Positions 49,471 to 60,599 of a DNA stretch of 64,000 bases are shown here, piece after piece. The stretch is from positions 10,985,112-11,049,111 of the forward strand of contig CM053253.1 of assembly GCA_028583405.1 (NCBI GenBank), given 5' to 3'. This DNA comes from Pogonophryne albipinna (taxonomy: Eukaryota; Chordata; Actinopteri; Perciformes; Artedidraconidae). The notes below the pieces were generated by a model. It ran no database searches. It was not told where the DNA came from and worked only from the letters and a program-made list of their open reading frames with translations. A program made the translations under genes and the position numbers. Position 1 is the first letter of the stretch, and every line of letters begins with the position of its first letter.

Positions 49471-50998
49471 TAGGGCTGAACGATATACCGTGTCATGGCG
49501 ATAACCGCGGTATGCGCATGCGCGGTATTCACACCGCAGGGACGTGCGGTTTTATTCATTTTTTTTTTAAAATGCTAACGCACTTTAGCACAGAATTCAA
49601 AAATAAAGATACCTTTATTACTTATCGAAACTGCACATACAATATATCCGATTAAAGCTGAGACTCCACAGATTATTTAAGTATAGTATCTAAGCGATCC
49701 GATCTCGCAACAGGGAAAGCAAACACAGACATCACAACACGTACCTTTTACGGAGCTTTTACTGGAGATCGTCTCACCGTAGCTGTCAATCTGATCAAAA
49801 GACGTGTTCAATGGCATTAAAACGAGAAAGAAAAAACGCGGCTGAATCGGTTGATCCATAGGTTGATAATGTATCTGTGGCTTTGAAGCAATTGTTTATA
49901 ATCCATAATTCCATTTTTATGTAAAAATCGGAGCACAAAAGTTAGCTGCTAATGGTAGCCACCAGAGTGTATGCAGCTTCCGGTTTTGGCTACGCGTCAC
50001 TCTCACTCCTTATTTGTTTATGTGTTGGTGTGTGTAGAACTTCCCCTGCATGCACAGCAAACTACCAATCACAATCATTCTTGATCAGATCACAGCAGGC
50101 CCCGCCCTGCTAGTTTGCAGACCATCAAAACACTGGTAAAAAATGAGCGAGGCACAGGAGGACAATACCGGAGAGAATGAAGATTTACTTCCAAGAAGCT
50201 TCCTATAGTTTAATGGGTCGTAACAAATACGTTTAATCTCTTGGATCCCTTACCACTCTTCTTCATTCACAGATGAACCCCCTTATTTGAGGGTAAGCAA
50301 CATGCCAAGACCGGAAGCAGCAGCCACTCTGGTGGCTACCATTAGCAGCTAACTTTTGCTCTGCGATATTTACATAAAAATAGAATTATGGATTATAAAT
50401 TAAATCATTTTTTTATACAGAGATGTTAAAAACCTATGGATTAACCGATTCAGCCGCGTTTTTTCTTTCTCGTTTTAATGCCATTGAACACGTCTTTTGA
50501 TCAGATTGACAGCTACGGTGAGACATCTCCCCTAGAAGCTACGTAAAGGTACGTGTTGTGATGTCTGTGTTTGCTTCCCCTGTCCGAGTTCAGATCACTC
50601 AGTGATGATACTATATACCTAAATAATCTGTGGAACCTCAGCTTTAATCGGATATCTTGTATGTGCAGCTACGATAAGTAATAAGGGTACTTTTATCTTC
50701 TGTGCCAAAGTGCGTTAGCATTTTTCGCTCAGGGGTCATTTAGATGCTTCTTATGAGACTTGTGTTTTGTTTTGGTAAAAATGGTTTGTATCGTCAGTTA
50801 GCTGAGATTATTTCCGTTAATCTGGTATAACACATTAATAGGTTCTTAAATATTACGATCCCCTGAGACACTGTCGTGAAAAAAAAAGTAAAGTACCCGC
50901 GTGGACTTTGGGGCTTAACAGGTTAAAAAAAACGCAATATATACCGCAGGGGGGGAAAAAATCGCGATGTCAGTTTTTTTCAATACCGTGCAGCCCTA
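49471..50998. mobile_element. foldback-type non-autonomous hAT, 1.53 kb
   Basis: The ends TAGGGCTGAACGATATACCG and (inverted right) TAGGGCTGCACGGTATTG are flanked by perfect 8-bp duplications ATGAGAAG (49463-49470 and 50999-51006). Much of the interior is one long imperfect inverted repeat: about 49565-49990 pairs with about 50310-50725. Examples are AATGGCATTAAAACGAGAAA against TTTCTCGTTTTAATGCCATT. The unpaired centre is about 300 bp. No transposase frame. Confidence 0.93.
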
Positions 50999-51006
50999 AT
51001 GAGAAG

Positions 51007-51943
51007 TATCACTCATATAGAACATAATTAATGACAATTATTCTACATGTTCATGAAACATATGCAGATTGGATTTATTCAATTCAACACATTTTTGAGT
51101 ATTTGATGAAGTTTTAAGCAAGCCTTTCTCTGTTGTACAAAAACAAACACACCAATAAAAAGAAAACTAGTGAAAAACGACAAACATTAATTGGATTGAT
51201 GAGCCTTTGCGACAGAAAGCTTGTTAGACATATCCAGCTCTCCTTAAAAACACACTTATTGGTTGGTTTTACAACTACAATATATTTCATACAAACCTTT
51301 ATTTTCTTTAAATCTTGGATGGTTGATGATTGAAGCAGCCCTTCTGGAGTTTGGAAATATCTTTAGTGCACTTTGGGCGATGGATAACCTTTGAAACTGT
51401 GTGTAATTGTTCCTGTGGTGAGGAAAATATAGGATTTAATGACAGATATTTGCAGCACTTACCACCACAGTGCTTAACTACCAGAATCCTTTATGTGCTG
51501 GCTTTATAATGAGGTCTACTGTACACTCACAGCCAGGGTCAAAGGATAACCTTATAGGCGTTTGACATTTTGTTATATCTTCCAGTTCAATGCTACTTTC
51601 CCTTCAGAGAACTCTCTTCATTACTGGAGAAAGGAAACAGTCAAGACAGTGTGCCATTCCTTCAGAAGACACTAGAGGAGAGATTATTAAGTGAAAAGAG
51701 GTCTAAATAAAACTCTTGCTACAGGCTGTCTGTAATGGGCCAGAGACCAATAGTTCCTACCTCTTTACTTCTCTGATCACACCCATCTCCAAACTCTGCT
51801 TTTATTTGAATGTTAAATAGACAGCTGTGAAGATCCTGAAGTAGTGTCACTATGGTGTTGACCAAATATTTGCACAGACACCTGGCAAAGTAGTCATAAC
51901 TGCATTTTCTTGTGATATGCTGATGTATTTTGGGATATGAAAG
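51007..51943. other. intergenic DNA, nothing identified
   Basis: No supported feature. Confidence 0.3.
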
Positions 51944-51947
51944 TTAA

Positions 51948-52576
51948 AGGTCCCATGTCATGCTTTTCCGGTTATTACCCGTCCCCTTGTGTGTTATGTA
52001 GGTTTTTATGCATGTAAACGGTCTGCAGAGTCACAAACCCTCAAAGTACACCCTGTAGCGGACCAATCCGTGGAGCTCCTCACACACACACACTCTCTCA
52101 GCGGCGAAACTGTGACGTGCTGGGGGGGCGGGGTGCTAGTGGCGCCTCGCAGATGGGGGTGCTGCATCACCCCCCTCCTTCCCGCGTCCATTCGCGATGT
52201 CTCGTTGTCTTGCAGACCCCACGCAGCAAGCAGGAAATGAACCCAGGTCACACTGTCCGCTCCTCGCAGCAGCGAGCGGCAACGTCCCGCCAACACGGCA
52301 CCCTGACCCCACGCAGCATTCTCATCTGTTTGTCATTGCTGGTGTCACTTGGTCGGTGATTGGCTAATGGTTACACAAGCCAAAAAAATCGTTATGACAT
52401 CATAAAGTGGCCAAAATCTGATCAGCTCATTTTCAGACAGGTTTTTATATAAATGGATCAGGACAAAAAGTGAGCGAATCTTTTTTCCTGAAACTTTCAG
52501 AATCTTTTAACGCAGAGGGGACACATATTTATGTATACAAGACATGACAAAGTGGATTTTGCATAATAGGTGACCT
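51948..52576 (+). mobile_element. TTAA-flanked composite MITE, 629 bp
   Basis: TTAA lies on both sides (51944-51947 and 52577-52580). The left end AGGTCCCATGTCATGC and right end GCATAATAGGTGACCT are inverted. The right third matches the MITE at 48914-49257. The left and central GC-rich part (about 51990-52370) does not, so the copy appears to combine two MITE families. Confidence 0.7.
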
Positions 52577-52580
52577 TTAA

Positions 52581-53862
52581 TTCCTTTTACTGAGAAACAT
52601 ATATTATATCGCAAGAAAATACAGGCTTACTGTACATACAGTAGCATTGAGGTACCTTCAACTGGCCCGGTTTCCTTCCTTTTGTCATTAGAGCTTCGCA
52701 GCCTCCTAGCTCCATCTCTCTCAGTAAAGCCCTGTCTACTGCCAGCATTAGTTGAAAGAAGCTGCATCAGTCATACAGTGAGACGCATGAGCATGGAGTT
52801 AGGATTAATGAAACACCACATTCAGCTGTTGGAAATCTTGTTGTGTTTGACCCTCTGGAGTCGGTGGACGCGCCAGGTGTGCATAATTTATGTAATTAAT
52901 CATATATTTTCGATTATAAGGAGTAGAAATATGATTTAAATATCCGCGGATTCGCTGGAAGTTTAGCTTTCCAGCAGTACCTCCTGTGAGACTGTAACCA
53001 GGGCACAGCAACCAATATGGCCGCTCAAAGCTGCTTGGCTCGACGTTACACTGTGTGGGATTGGTGGATTTGTGTGTCCGTCAAGGAAATCTCGGCCAGC
53101 AGCTATGTTGGTCTGAAACGACCAATGGACACTCGAAAAATCACTAAGGACTTACCCACCAAGAAAAAAAAACAGAAACCACGTGTCTCCCATCAGTTTA
53201 CGTCTGGCTTGGTAGTCGCGTACTTCCAAGTCACTTCCTTCAGAAACGAAGCAAGTATGCTTCCAATCCACGGCTTCAGAAAACGAAGAAGAATGGAACA
53301 GGCTAACAAGTGTGCCACTCTCTCTAACGGTTTCAACATAAACTGTACCGAAAATAAATACCTCACGATGTCTATCTAATTATGAACTTGCTTTACTTTC
53401 ACGGAACACATTTTTGGTGATAACAAACAAATGTAACAAAGTAACATATTTACCAACACATGTTCTACGCCACTACATACTTACATTTAAATGTGTGCTG
53501 CGTCGGTTCAGCAATTCTCCGCAAGGGTTTTTGAAATTGGTCCGTGCGCAAAGCATTGTGGGGATTTTAAGGACGCGAAGTCTACCCATGTGCAGCCTCG
53601 AAATTTCCCCCAAACCAAGGACGTGGTCTCGGTGGAATTCCAAGTATGCTTGAGATTGGAACAGTCCTTCGGCGGCACTCGATGATGTAGCATCCTTGAA
53701 ATATTGGCTTGGAAGCCAGAATCCTCGAGATTGAGAAACGGCCAGAGAAAATGGCAAAAAAAAACTTTACAGTTGCCGACTTCGCTAGAGATTTGTTTCG
53801 CTTGCAGCAGTGAAGATAGAGCCTCAGAACCTGAAGTCTCCGACTTGTTGAATACAAAGACA
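52581..53862. other. mixed region, GC-richer, with an unidentified open frame
   Basis: About 52950-53780 is richer in CpG than its surroundings and is open in several frames on both strands. It may be a promoter/first-exon region of an unrecognised gene or an old repeat. The hAT at 53871 interrupts its right side. Confidence 0.3.
53017..53379 (+). CDS. unidentified 120-codon open frame
   Basis: Starts with an ATG in the context CAATATGGCCGC and reads MAAQSCLARRYTVWDWWICV, then a basic stretch including PTKKKKQKPR, and ends at TAA. No domain, signal peptide or family is recognised. It lies in a CpG-richer block, which is the only reason for listing it. It could equally be chance. Confidence 0.18.
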   Translation: MAAQSCLARRYTVWDWWICVSVKEISASSYVGLKRPMDTRKITKDLPTKKKKQKPRVSHQFTSGLVVAYFQVTSFRNEASMLPIHGFRKRRRMEQANKCATLSNGFNINCTENKYLTMSI

Positions 53863-54634
53863 ACTACAAGCAGGGCCGTATACAGGATTTCCTAAATACC
53901 GAGGTCCAAACATGTTAGGGGGGTTCGGGGGATACCCCCCGAGATTTTGGGGATTTTCATGATCTAGTTAGGTGCTTTTTAAGTCCTGTGGAGGGTCACA
54001 CATTGGATAATATATTGATTTCAAACCATGTCAGTGGGCTGACAATGTCAGCATCAATTATTTTTGAAAGTGTAATACATAAGAATCAGTTGATTGTTAC
54101 TATTAATGATCTGGACATGCAGAAGAGGCTAAAATGATCACAAAGCATTGTCAACATTCACTTTCCATGTCTCTCTCCTTTCCATAACCTGCACCCTCTC
54201 TTCCATCTTCTTGAGTCTCCCTGTCTTCTTCCTGTTCATTACTCTCTCTGTCCTCTACCCTTTCTCTTTGTTCAATCTCTCCCTCATTGTTCACTTTTTG
54301 CTCCTCCTCACTTGTCGCTCCTGCCAGTGAGTTTAAAGCAATTCAGCAATTTAGTTCATTTCACTTGTTTGTTTGCATTATTTTTTTACTTTAAATCTGT
54401 TTTGTTTGATTCTCAAAAGAGAACAAAGATGTAAGCAAATTGTGTTTTATACAATTGTATGTTATTATGACATCAGAACTGCAATAGATATATGTTTTAT
54501 AATTATGCCTATTGTCTATATTGTAAAGGAAGACTATTGTTATAGATGTATAGATAGATAGATGGATATATAGGGTTATTAAGCCTACATTCTTTTGTGT
54601 GACTGTACCTGCAGTTCCTCCCTGACTTCCATCA

Positions 54635-54668
<34 letters not shown>

Positions 54669-55027
54669 GCCTGTCATGTCTCTTCCTTACCAAAGCTGAG
54701 CTTCGACTGACGTAGTCTTTTCATTATATCTGAGTCAGTGTAAAAAGAAATCAATACAATGTTATATCTTCAATGTTCTACTCAAATTGAAATGAAAGAA
54801 AAGCATTACAACGTTTGTTAAAAGGTAATCCTTCTGACATTGGATGAATGTAATTAACTTTAGATCTCTTGCTAGTTTATTCACGCAATTTAAACCAAAG
54901 TATAGCCTGAAGCTGCAATATCAGTTAGTGTGCATGTTGTCGGACATCCACTGACTAACGTAGAGCGTTCACACAGGATCTGCTGGTCATATGATGTCCT
55001 GATGAACAGAAACACAAGCAGCCCGCT

Positions 55028-55101
55028 GGACTCAGATCTCTAGATACCTCATCACTCTTCCTCTGGACTCAGATCTCTAGATACCTCATCACTCCTCCGC
55101 T
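55028..55101. repeat. 37-bp tandem duplication
   Basis: Two adjacent, nearly identical copies of a 37-bp unit beginning GGACTCAGATCTCTAGATAC. Inside the hAT at 53871-55721. Confidence 0.85.
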
Positions 55102-55166
55102 GATCCGGTACAAGTCCGAGCTGCGGTGGTTTGTTGATATATGTCGTCTTCTTCTGTTTGCTTTAA

Positions 55167-55556
55167 AGGTGGGCGAGGTAAGTTTCAGAAACCGGCTCGA
55201 GTGCACTAACATTTGAAAGTACACAGCCGAAAAGAATCCGCCCCTTCCTTCAGACTTCCTTACAGAGCACCTCCTCCAACACACATGAACGCGCAATGCA
55301 CGCCCAATGACTGCACGCCCAATGAGGGCACGAGATACATTTGTGCGTGCACGAGATGGAAGGCTGACAGACAGGGCGGCAATCCAGGATTGGTTGTACT
55401 TTTTACAGTATTACGGCTTCCACAGATGACATTTTTTTATGGATTTATTGTCAAAGCACTTAAGATATTCATTGCTATCGGGATGTTAAGAGCATTCCAT
55501 GGAATATAACAAAAAGTGTATCTCGAGCCGGTTTCTGAAACTTACCTACCCCACCT
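55167..55556. mobile_element. TTAA-flanked MITE, second copy
   Basis: Reverse-oriented relative of 6834-7176. TTAA flanks at 55163-55166 and 55557-55560. The ends are AGGTGGGCGAGGTAAGTTTC and, inverted, AGGTGGGGTAGGTAAGTTTC. Like the first copy it is nested in a hAT element. Confidence 0.8.
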
Positions 55557-56323
55557 TTAATCGAGGCTACGTAGTTATGCAGCGCCCCCATCGTCAGTAA
55601 ATGGAAGTACTACAAAGAACCCCGTTTAGTGCAATTATTTCACAAGTTTAGTTATATACACAGCTCGAAAAAAATTACCGAGGTCCGGACCTTGGTGACC
55701 TCAATGGTGGATACGGCCATGACTACAAGGATCCATTTGGACATGGGTGAGTGTAAATATTACAGTAATAGTGTACTTGCAATTTGTGGGGAATACCGCA
55801 AAAATTAACAATAGGTTTATTGATTTCTTTTTTTTATCGATAGTCATGAACTTTTTCTTGGGACAAAATAGACTCTCCATTACGTTTACACTGTGTTAAC
55901 GTGTTTTATGTGTAAACGTTATTTTGGTGGGTAAAAGTGAGATTACATGTGTAGATGATTCAAATAATCATTTATTCGTCCCACAACGGAGACATTTACA
56001 GTGACCTGTTTTTGCCATCGATTATTTGATCATACCTTCCTGTACAGATGAGACTTGGTTATAGATTTATTTGCCTGTGATTATGTTACCGTCCTGTACA
56101 GATGAGACTTTGTTATCAGATGTATGTATGTGTGTCTGTGATTTTATACTGAGTGTAAAGTAACTGGAAATACCTGTGTGAGAAAGAGAGAGACTCCTGT
56201 CCCACCTCCCAAACTTTCTTTTTATGTGTGCATTGTTATTTGTGCTTGATCAACATTTTACCTGAACTGTATTTCAATGAAATTAGTAGTAATTATTGTA
56301 CTACATTTTAATTTGTTTTACAG

Positions 56324-56570
56324 AGATGTTTCACAGCTGCCTGGACTTAGTGGCCCACAGGCGGCATTTATCAAGCAGCCAGAACGTCCATCTGTGCCGG
56401 CCCCCAGGTCAAGATCTACTGTGGCTCAAGGGCCTTCACCAAAGCCATCACCACCAAGGACCAGCAGACCTACACAGCAGCCCATGCACCATCACCCCCA
56501 CCTACACAGCAGCCAGACCCAATGTATTGGAAGACGGACAAAGACCTTGACACTGTCTTTACATTTATAA
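56324..56570 (+). CDS. possible proline-rich exon of an unknown gene
   Basis: Follows a good acceptor (TGTTTTACAG) and reads DVSQLPGLSGPQAAFIKQPE then a Pro/Ser/Arg-rich stretch, ending at TAG. The sequence just before it, at about 55722-55746, ends in a GGTGAGT donor and would join in phase to give a KDPFGHGDVSQ reading. The hAT at 53871-55721 cuts into that upstream segment and the Harbinger at 56594 sits just downstream. A second frame of the same block is also open for about 80 codons. No family is recognised, so this may be a decayed gene or chance. Confidence 0.25.
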
Positions 56571-56853
56571 TGTATAGTTGGTGGAAAGTTCTGGAGTGGA
56601 GTGCACCAGCTGGGCGTAAAAAAGTAGGGCTTAACTCTAACGTCGGACTTAGCTACATCCGACTTAGTGATTCGAATTTACACCGAGTGCACCAAGCCTG
56701 ACTAGTCTCGGGCGTAGCTGCGCCTGGTCTTAAGATGCGCGTCCACGTGAATACACGCGAAACAGTAATTGTTGCCAAGCAACGCCATTTTACCATTTTA
56801 CAGACTCAGAGGACCGCAGAGAAGAGGGAATTCCCACACCCACAGCGTCAGCG

Positions 56854-57087
56854 ATGACTCGAGGGGAATCCCAAATGGCCACACCCCGAACGAGAAAGAG
56901 GGATTTGTCAGAGCCACAGCGGGAACTGACGGAGAAAGAAATCGTTCGTGTGGAGGTGGAGACCGTCAAATTGAGAGCGGAACACGAAAAAATTGAGCTA
57001 GAGAAGGAGAAATTGAGACTCCAAATAATCATTCTTAAGAATCAGCTACTAATCACTGAAGAAGACAATGTGTTCACCATTCTGTAA
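56854..57087 (+). pseudogene. C-terminal remnant of the Harbinger Myb-like protein
   Basis: The frame reads a basic start (MATPRTRKRDL) and then a charged helix, ELTEKEIVRVEVETVKLRAE and onward, with heptad-like spacing. This is the coiled-coil tail typical of the Harbinger Myb/SANT accessory protein. That protein normally binds element ends and helps import and recruit the transposase. The N-terminal Myb/SANT domain is not present between the left end and this segment, so an internal deletion has removed it. Confidence 0.6.
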
Positions 57088-57289
57088 TCATGTTGTAGGC
57101 CTACTTGTTTTTTATCTCAATTTCATGTTAATAGTTCTCCAAAATGTTGTTATTTAATGTTCTTGTGTGTGTTCTTTGAATAAAATAGGCCTAATGAAAA
57201 TATGTGGTCACAAAGGGAGCTTATTGAAATGCAATTGCAAATAAACAGCGTTCATATTACAAATATATAGGTATATTATAGGTTGTTTA

Positions 57290-58157
57290 TTATATGATTG
57301 CGGGTAAGTCGTCCACCGATATCTTCACGGATGCCAGCAGGAGCCACAGGGTACCAATTCTCCTTGCATCGGAAGGGGGATTCTCTTTTTCACACAGATG
57401 TTGTGCAGCACCGCAGTGGCAGCGCTCTTGTGCAGTTCTCTCTGCGATGACAGGTGTCATTAGCCAGCGCTTCAGAGGGTATCCACTGTCTCCAAGAAGA
57501 AGACCATTCACTCTCCCTGCCTCAAATTCCCGTTGAAGGGCGCTCTCTCTCAGGATGCGAGCATCATGGGTCGACCCAGGCCATCTTGCAACGAGGTCGA
57601 CAATGCCCATGTCCGAGTTGCACACAATTTGAACATTTATAGAATGGTAAACCTTTCTATTAACATACAAATACTCATGTTCAGAGGGGGCCTGAATGCG
57701 AACATGAGTACCGTCGATGCATCCGACAATACCAGGTATACCTGATCTTAACAAAAAATCTTGCCTGGATTTCGCTGCTTCTTCTTGTGTGGGTAGGTGA
57801 ATATAGTTCCCAAGGCGGTGCTGGAGGGCCAATGAAACTTGTCTTATAGCCCGACATGCAGTTGTGCGATGAACATTAATCATGTCTCCCACAGTATTTT
57901 GAAAGGCCCCGTTCGCGTAGAATCTGAGCGCAATCAGCACCTGCAAGGTTGGAGAGCGCAGCGTTTCGATCTGATCCGTGCTGGAGTTGAGGGGAGATCT
58001 CCTCGATTAAATCAAAAAGGGCTTGTCTGCCGAAACGAAACCTCTGTATCAGTTCACTGTCTGAATAGATGTCCAGTGGGTTTGTTCGATCACGGACGAC
58101 TCTTTCTCTTCTTAATGCCCTTTCATTGTTAAACATGTAAACAAGACGCCCTGCCAT
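57290..58157 (-). pseudogene. HARBI1-like Harbinger transposase, two frame breaks
   Basis: The gene starts at an ATG at 58155-58157 (MAGRLVYMFNNERALRRERV). It shifts frame near 57945-57955 at a CTCTCC run where two bases appear to be missing, and continues in a second frame with QVLIALRFYANGAFQN. The helix-turn-helix region is present (TVGDMINVHRTTACRAIRQV). The DDE nuclease has the first Asp in GCIDGTHVRI and the second in LLGDSGYPLKRW. After TAQER there is an out-of-frame junction, and what follows matches the end of the family (AVLHNIC-type block) only in another frame. The stretch that carries the catalytic Glu is therefore deleted. The copy cannot encode active transposase. Confidence 0.85.
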
Positions 58158-58372
58158 CGTTAATATCCTTCTTGCCTGTTTTACGTTACTATGGATACTA
58201 GTCTGTCTTTCCGATTTACGCCTGCTCCATACTAGGCGTAAAAGTTACACCCGGGCGCAACGCATACAGGGCTTAAGTCTAAGTGGTGCACTAGTCATAA
58301 CTTTAGTTTGGTCTTAACCTTCGGTTCTACGTCGGACGTAGAGTTACGCCCAGCTGGTGCACTCCACTCCTG

Positions 58373-58958
58373 ATGTCCAATATTGTAAATAGTGAGATTT
58401 TCCAGTTTCTTATATGTATATAAATAGTTGGTTGAAAAAACAAATTCATAATAAATTGTTGGTTGAAAAAAAAAGTTTGAATGCTCAATTTGTATTTGTA
58501 CACATCACATGAACCTTGGTATGTAATATGAAGTCATTATTCAGTCCTAATGTATCTCAGTCCCTGTTCTGGGGAAAGTAGAGCAACACCTATTTTACTC
58601 AAAATTCAAATTTAATTTGTTTCATTTTAGACATAAATTACACATTTATATACAGTGTCATTCTAATATTTCACTAGTTTTGTGATCCTAAGACTTTGGT
58701 AACCAACGAACACCCAACAAATTGGATTACATGAGTTTTGAAGATTTTCCGAAAATTGGATGTCAAATGTTAAGCTTTAGAGCCACTTATCTCATCAATC
58801 ACACAGTGCTCTAAGGATGAATTTGCATTTATAGCAAGACCAGAGATTGTCCTGAACATTTTGATATGTGACACATGGGGTGCCATGTTATAAGAAGTAC
58901 ATTCAAAAGGTGATTTAAGGAAACATCTACAAATCGAGAAAATACCCTTAGACTCCAC
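58373..58958. other. AT-rich DNA between Harbinger and SINE
   Basis: Contains a short duplicated GTTGGTTGAAAAAA motif near 58428 and 58458. Nothing else. Confidence 0.35.
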
Positions 58959-59146
58959 ATTACTTGTTAGACGCTTTTATCCAAAGTGACTTACTTACTC
59001 AATACTGTGGCCAATCCCCACAGGAGCAATTTGGGGTGAAGTGTCTTGCCCAGGTACACAACGACATGCTGACTGCAGTGGGGTTTGAACCTGTGACCCC
59101 CTGATCCGAACACCAGCGCACTATTCCACTGCGCCACACTACTCCC
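58959..59146 (-). mobile_element. tRNA-derived SINE
   Basis: On the minus strand the block begins with a tRNA-like head. It has an A-box-like TGGCGCAGTGG (59126-59136) and a B box GGTTCAAACCC (59081-59091), a normal internal RNA polymerase III promoter. It ends in TTTGGATAAAAGCGTCTAAC, a common fish SINE 3' end shared with LINE tails. Spacing of the two boxes is tRNA-like. It has no coding capacity. The exact SINE family is not assigned. Confidence 0.75.
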
Positions 59147-59224
59147 AGAGGGTTAAACAACAATAACCTCCTAAGGAGAACACTATAAAGCTGGATTTGA
59201 CCTCATTAATTCAGCACATTATCA

Positions 59225-59430
59225 TGTCTTCCGTGCAATATGAGGGGAATCGTGCAATTTCATTTCTTATTTATTTATGTACATATTCCCTATCATGTCT
59301 ATTTAAGTCTCATTTCTTGTTTTGATCTTGTCTTGTTTTGATATTGTCTTGTTGTTGCACGTTGGCACCTTGAGTTCATATTGTAATTTTGTTGTTCTCG
59401 TACAATGACAAATTAAAGATCTTATCTTAC
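59225..59430 (+). repeat. LINE-type 3' tail
   Basis: Ends with GTTGTTGCACGTTGGCACCT, GACAAATTAAAGATC and a TCTTATCTTA run, the layout of a common fish LINE 3' end. Identified by pattern, with no second copy here. Confidence 0.45.
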
Positions 59431-60575
59431 ATTGTACTTTATGATGCACCACATCCAGCAGTGGTAAGTTCAATACACTCGACTTTGCATCCGGACACTG
59501 TCCTCACCACATTCAGAGAGAAACAAACACCTCAGCCACATTTAGTGCTTTTCTCCTGGGGACAAAATAAAATACCCACATGCTGGTTAAAGCAGCAGCG
59601 TGGAAATATCACAGTGATATTTCAAATGAGAAAAAGGTTTTTATTTTCAGCAAGTATTCCCTTAATGATTTCACGAACAGTACTTATTAATTTGCGCAAT
59701 GGGCAACTCGACATGGTGGTGATATTACATTTATTGGGGGAATGTTCAAAAGATGTGGCGTTTTCTTGGTAATTTGTGGGAAATGAAGAGAATATTGCAT
59801 CCTGGGCTTAAAAACCATGCAAGGAAAATTGAACAGGAAAATCAAATTGAGAATCCCATTACTTAATGTGTGAGTAGGAGAGACAATCAGTGGCTCGGGT
59901 TAACAGGTCTGGAAACAGCAGTATACTAAAGGATTATATATGTGTAATACTTTCCTCATAACAAACTCATGCCCTCTGGATCATATTTCTTCTTTTCAAA
60001 AGGTTTTTCCTTTCCCCTAACTTATAAATATACCATCTTCTTCTTGAACTGATTTAAGCCTTTCTGACAAACATGTGCAAAACCCATCTCTGAGGAAATG
60101 TGGATAGAAAGATTTAAGTGTAAATGCATTTACTTTTTGAAAACAGGGCACCTTTCAGCCCAGAGAGAGAAATAATATATCACCAGTGAAACAACTTCTT
60201 AGATAAAGCTATAGCATATGTGTGTGACTTCTACTTGAACCTTTTTAAGAGTTACTTCTTTTTTTCTCTGTTTTTGAGTTCAAATCAGGATGTCTGTTTT
60301 ATAATTACACCTGACATCAGGTCTGTGTTTCCGGTCAGGAGGTCAATGAGACTATAGTCTCTTCAGCAGCAGACTCGTACTGGTGGTTTGTCAAATTAAT
60401 CATATGCAAAGTTTTTTTGCCCATATGCTCTTTTTAATAATCTTAATTGGGTGTCATAGTGGCTTAGGGGTCCATGTGTAATAATTGTAACGTTCTGTTA
60501 CAAAACTTATTTTCCCTAAGTCCAAAAACCTTTAGAATACTGTACCAATCTTATGAGATAATAAAGTCAGTTCTT

Positions 60576-60599
60576 ACCCTAAGCCCTAACCCTAACCCT
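60576..60599 (-). repeat. short telomere-like tract
   Basis: ACCCTAAGCCCTAACCCTAA plus CCCT is about four CCCTAA units with one imperfect unit, on the C-rich strand. Too short to indicate a fusion point, but it matches the vertebrate telomere motif. Confidence 0.6.

Larger units (their letters stand above)
53871..55721. mobile_element. non-autonomous hAT element, 1.85 kb
   Basis: The left end CAGGGCCGTATACAGG and right end (inward) CATGGCCGTATCCAC are imperfect inverted repeats. Perfect 8-bp duplications ACTACAAG flank the element at 53863-53870 and 55722-55729. Both ends also share an ACCGAGGTCC motif. The interior has a CT-rich microsatellite (about 54639-54668), a 37-bp tandem duplication and a nested MITE, but no transposase. 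Confidence 0.9.
56594..58369 (-). mobile_element. PIF/Harbinger transposon, internally deleted
   Basis: Perfect 25-bp inverted repeats start GAGTGGAGTGCACCAGCTGG at both ends. 3-bp target duplications CTG flank the element (56591-56593 and 58370-58372), fitting the CWG duplications described for zebrafish Harbinger3. The 1776-bp element holds a HARBI1-like transposase on the minus strand and a Myb-like gene remnant on the plus strand, tail to tail. Both are damaged. Confidence 0.95.

Noticed and set aside
58959..59146. Functional tRNA gene
   Set aside because: A and B boxes are present, but the cloverleaf is not intact and the SINE 3' end follows, so it is a SINE head.
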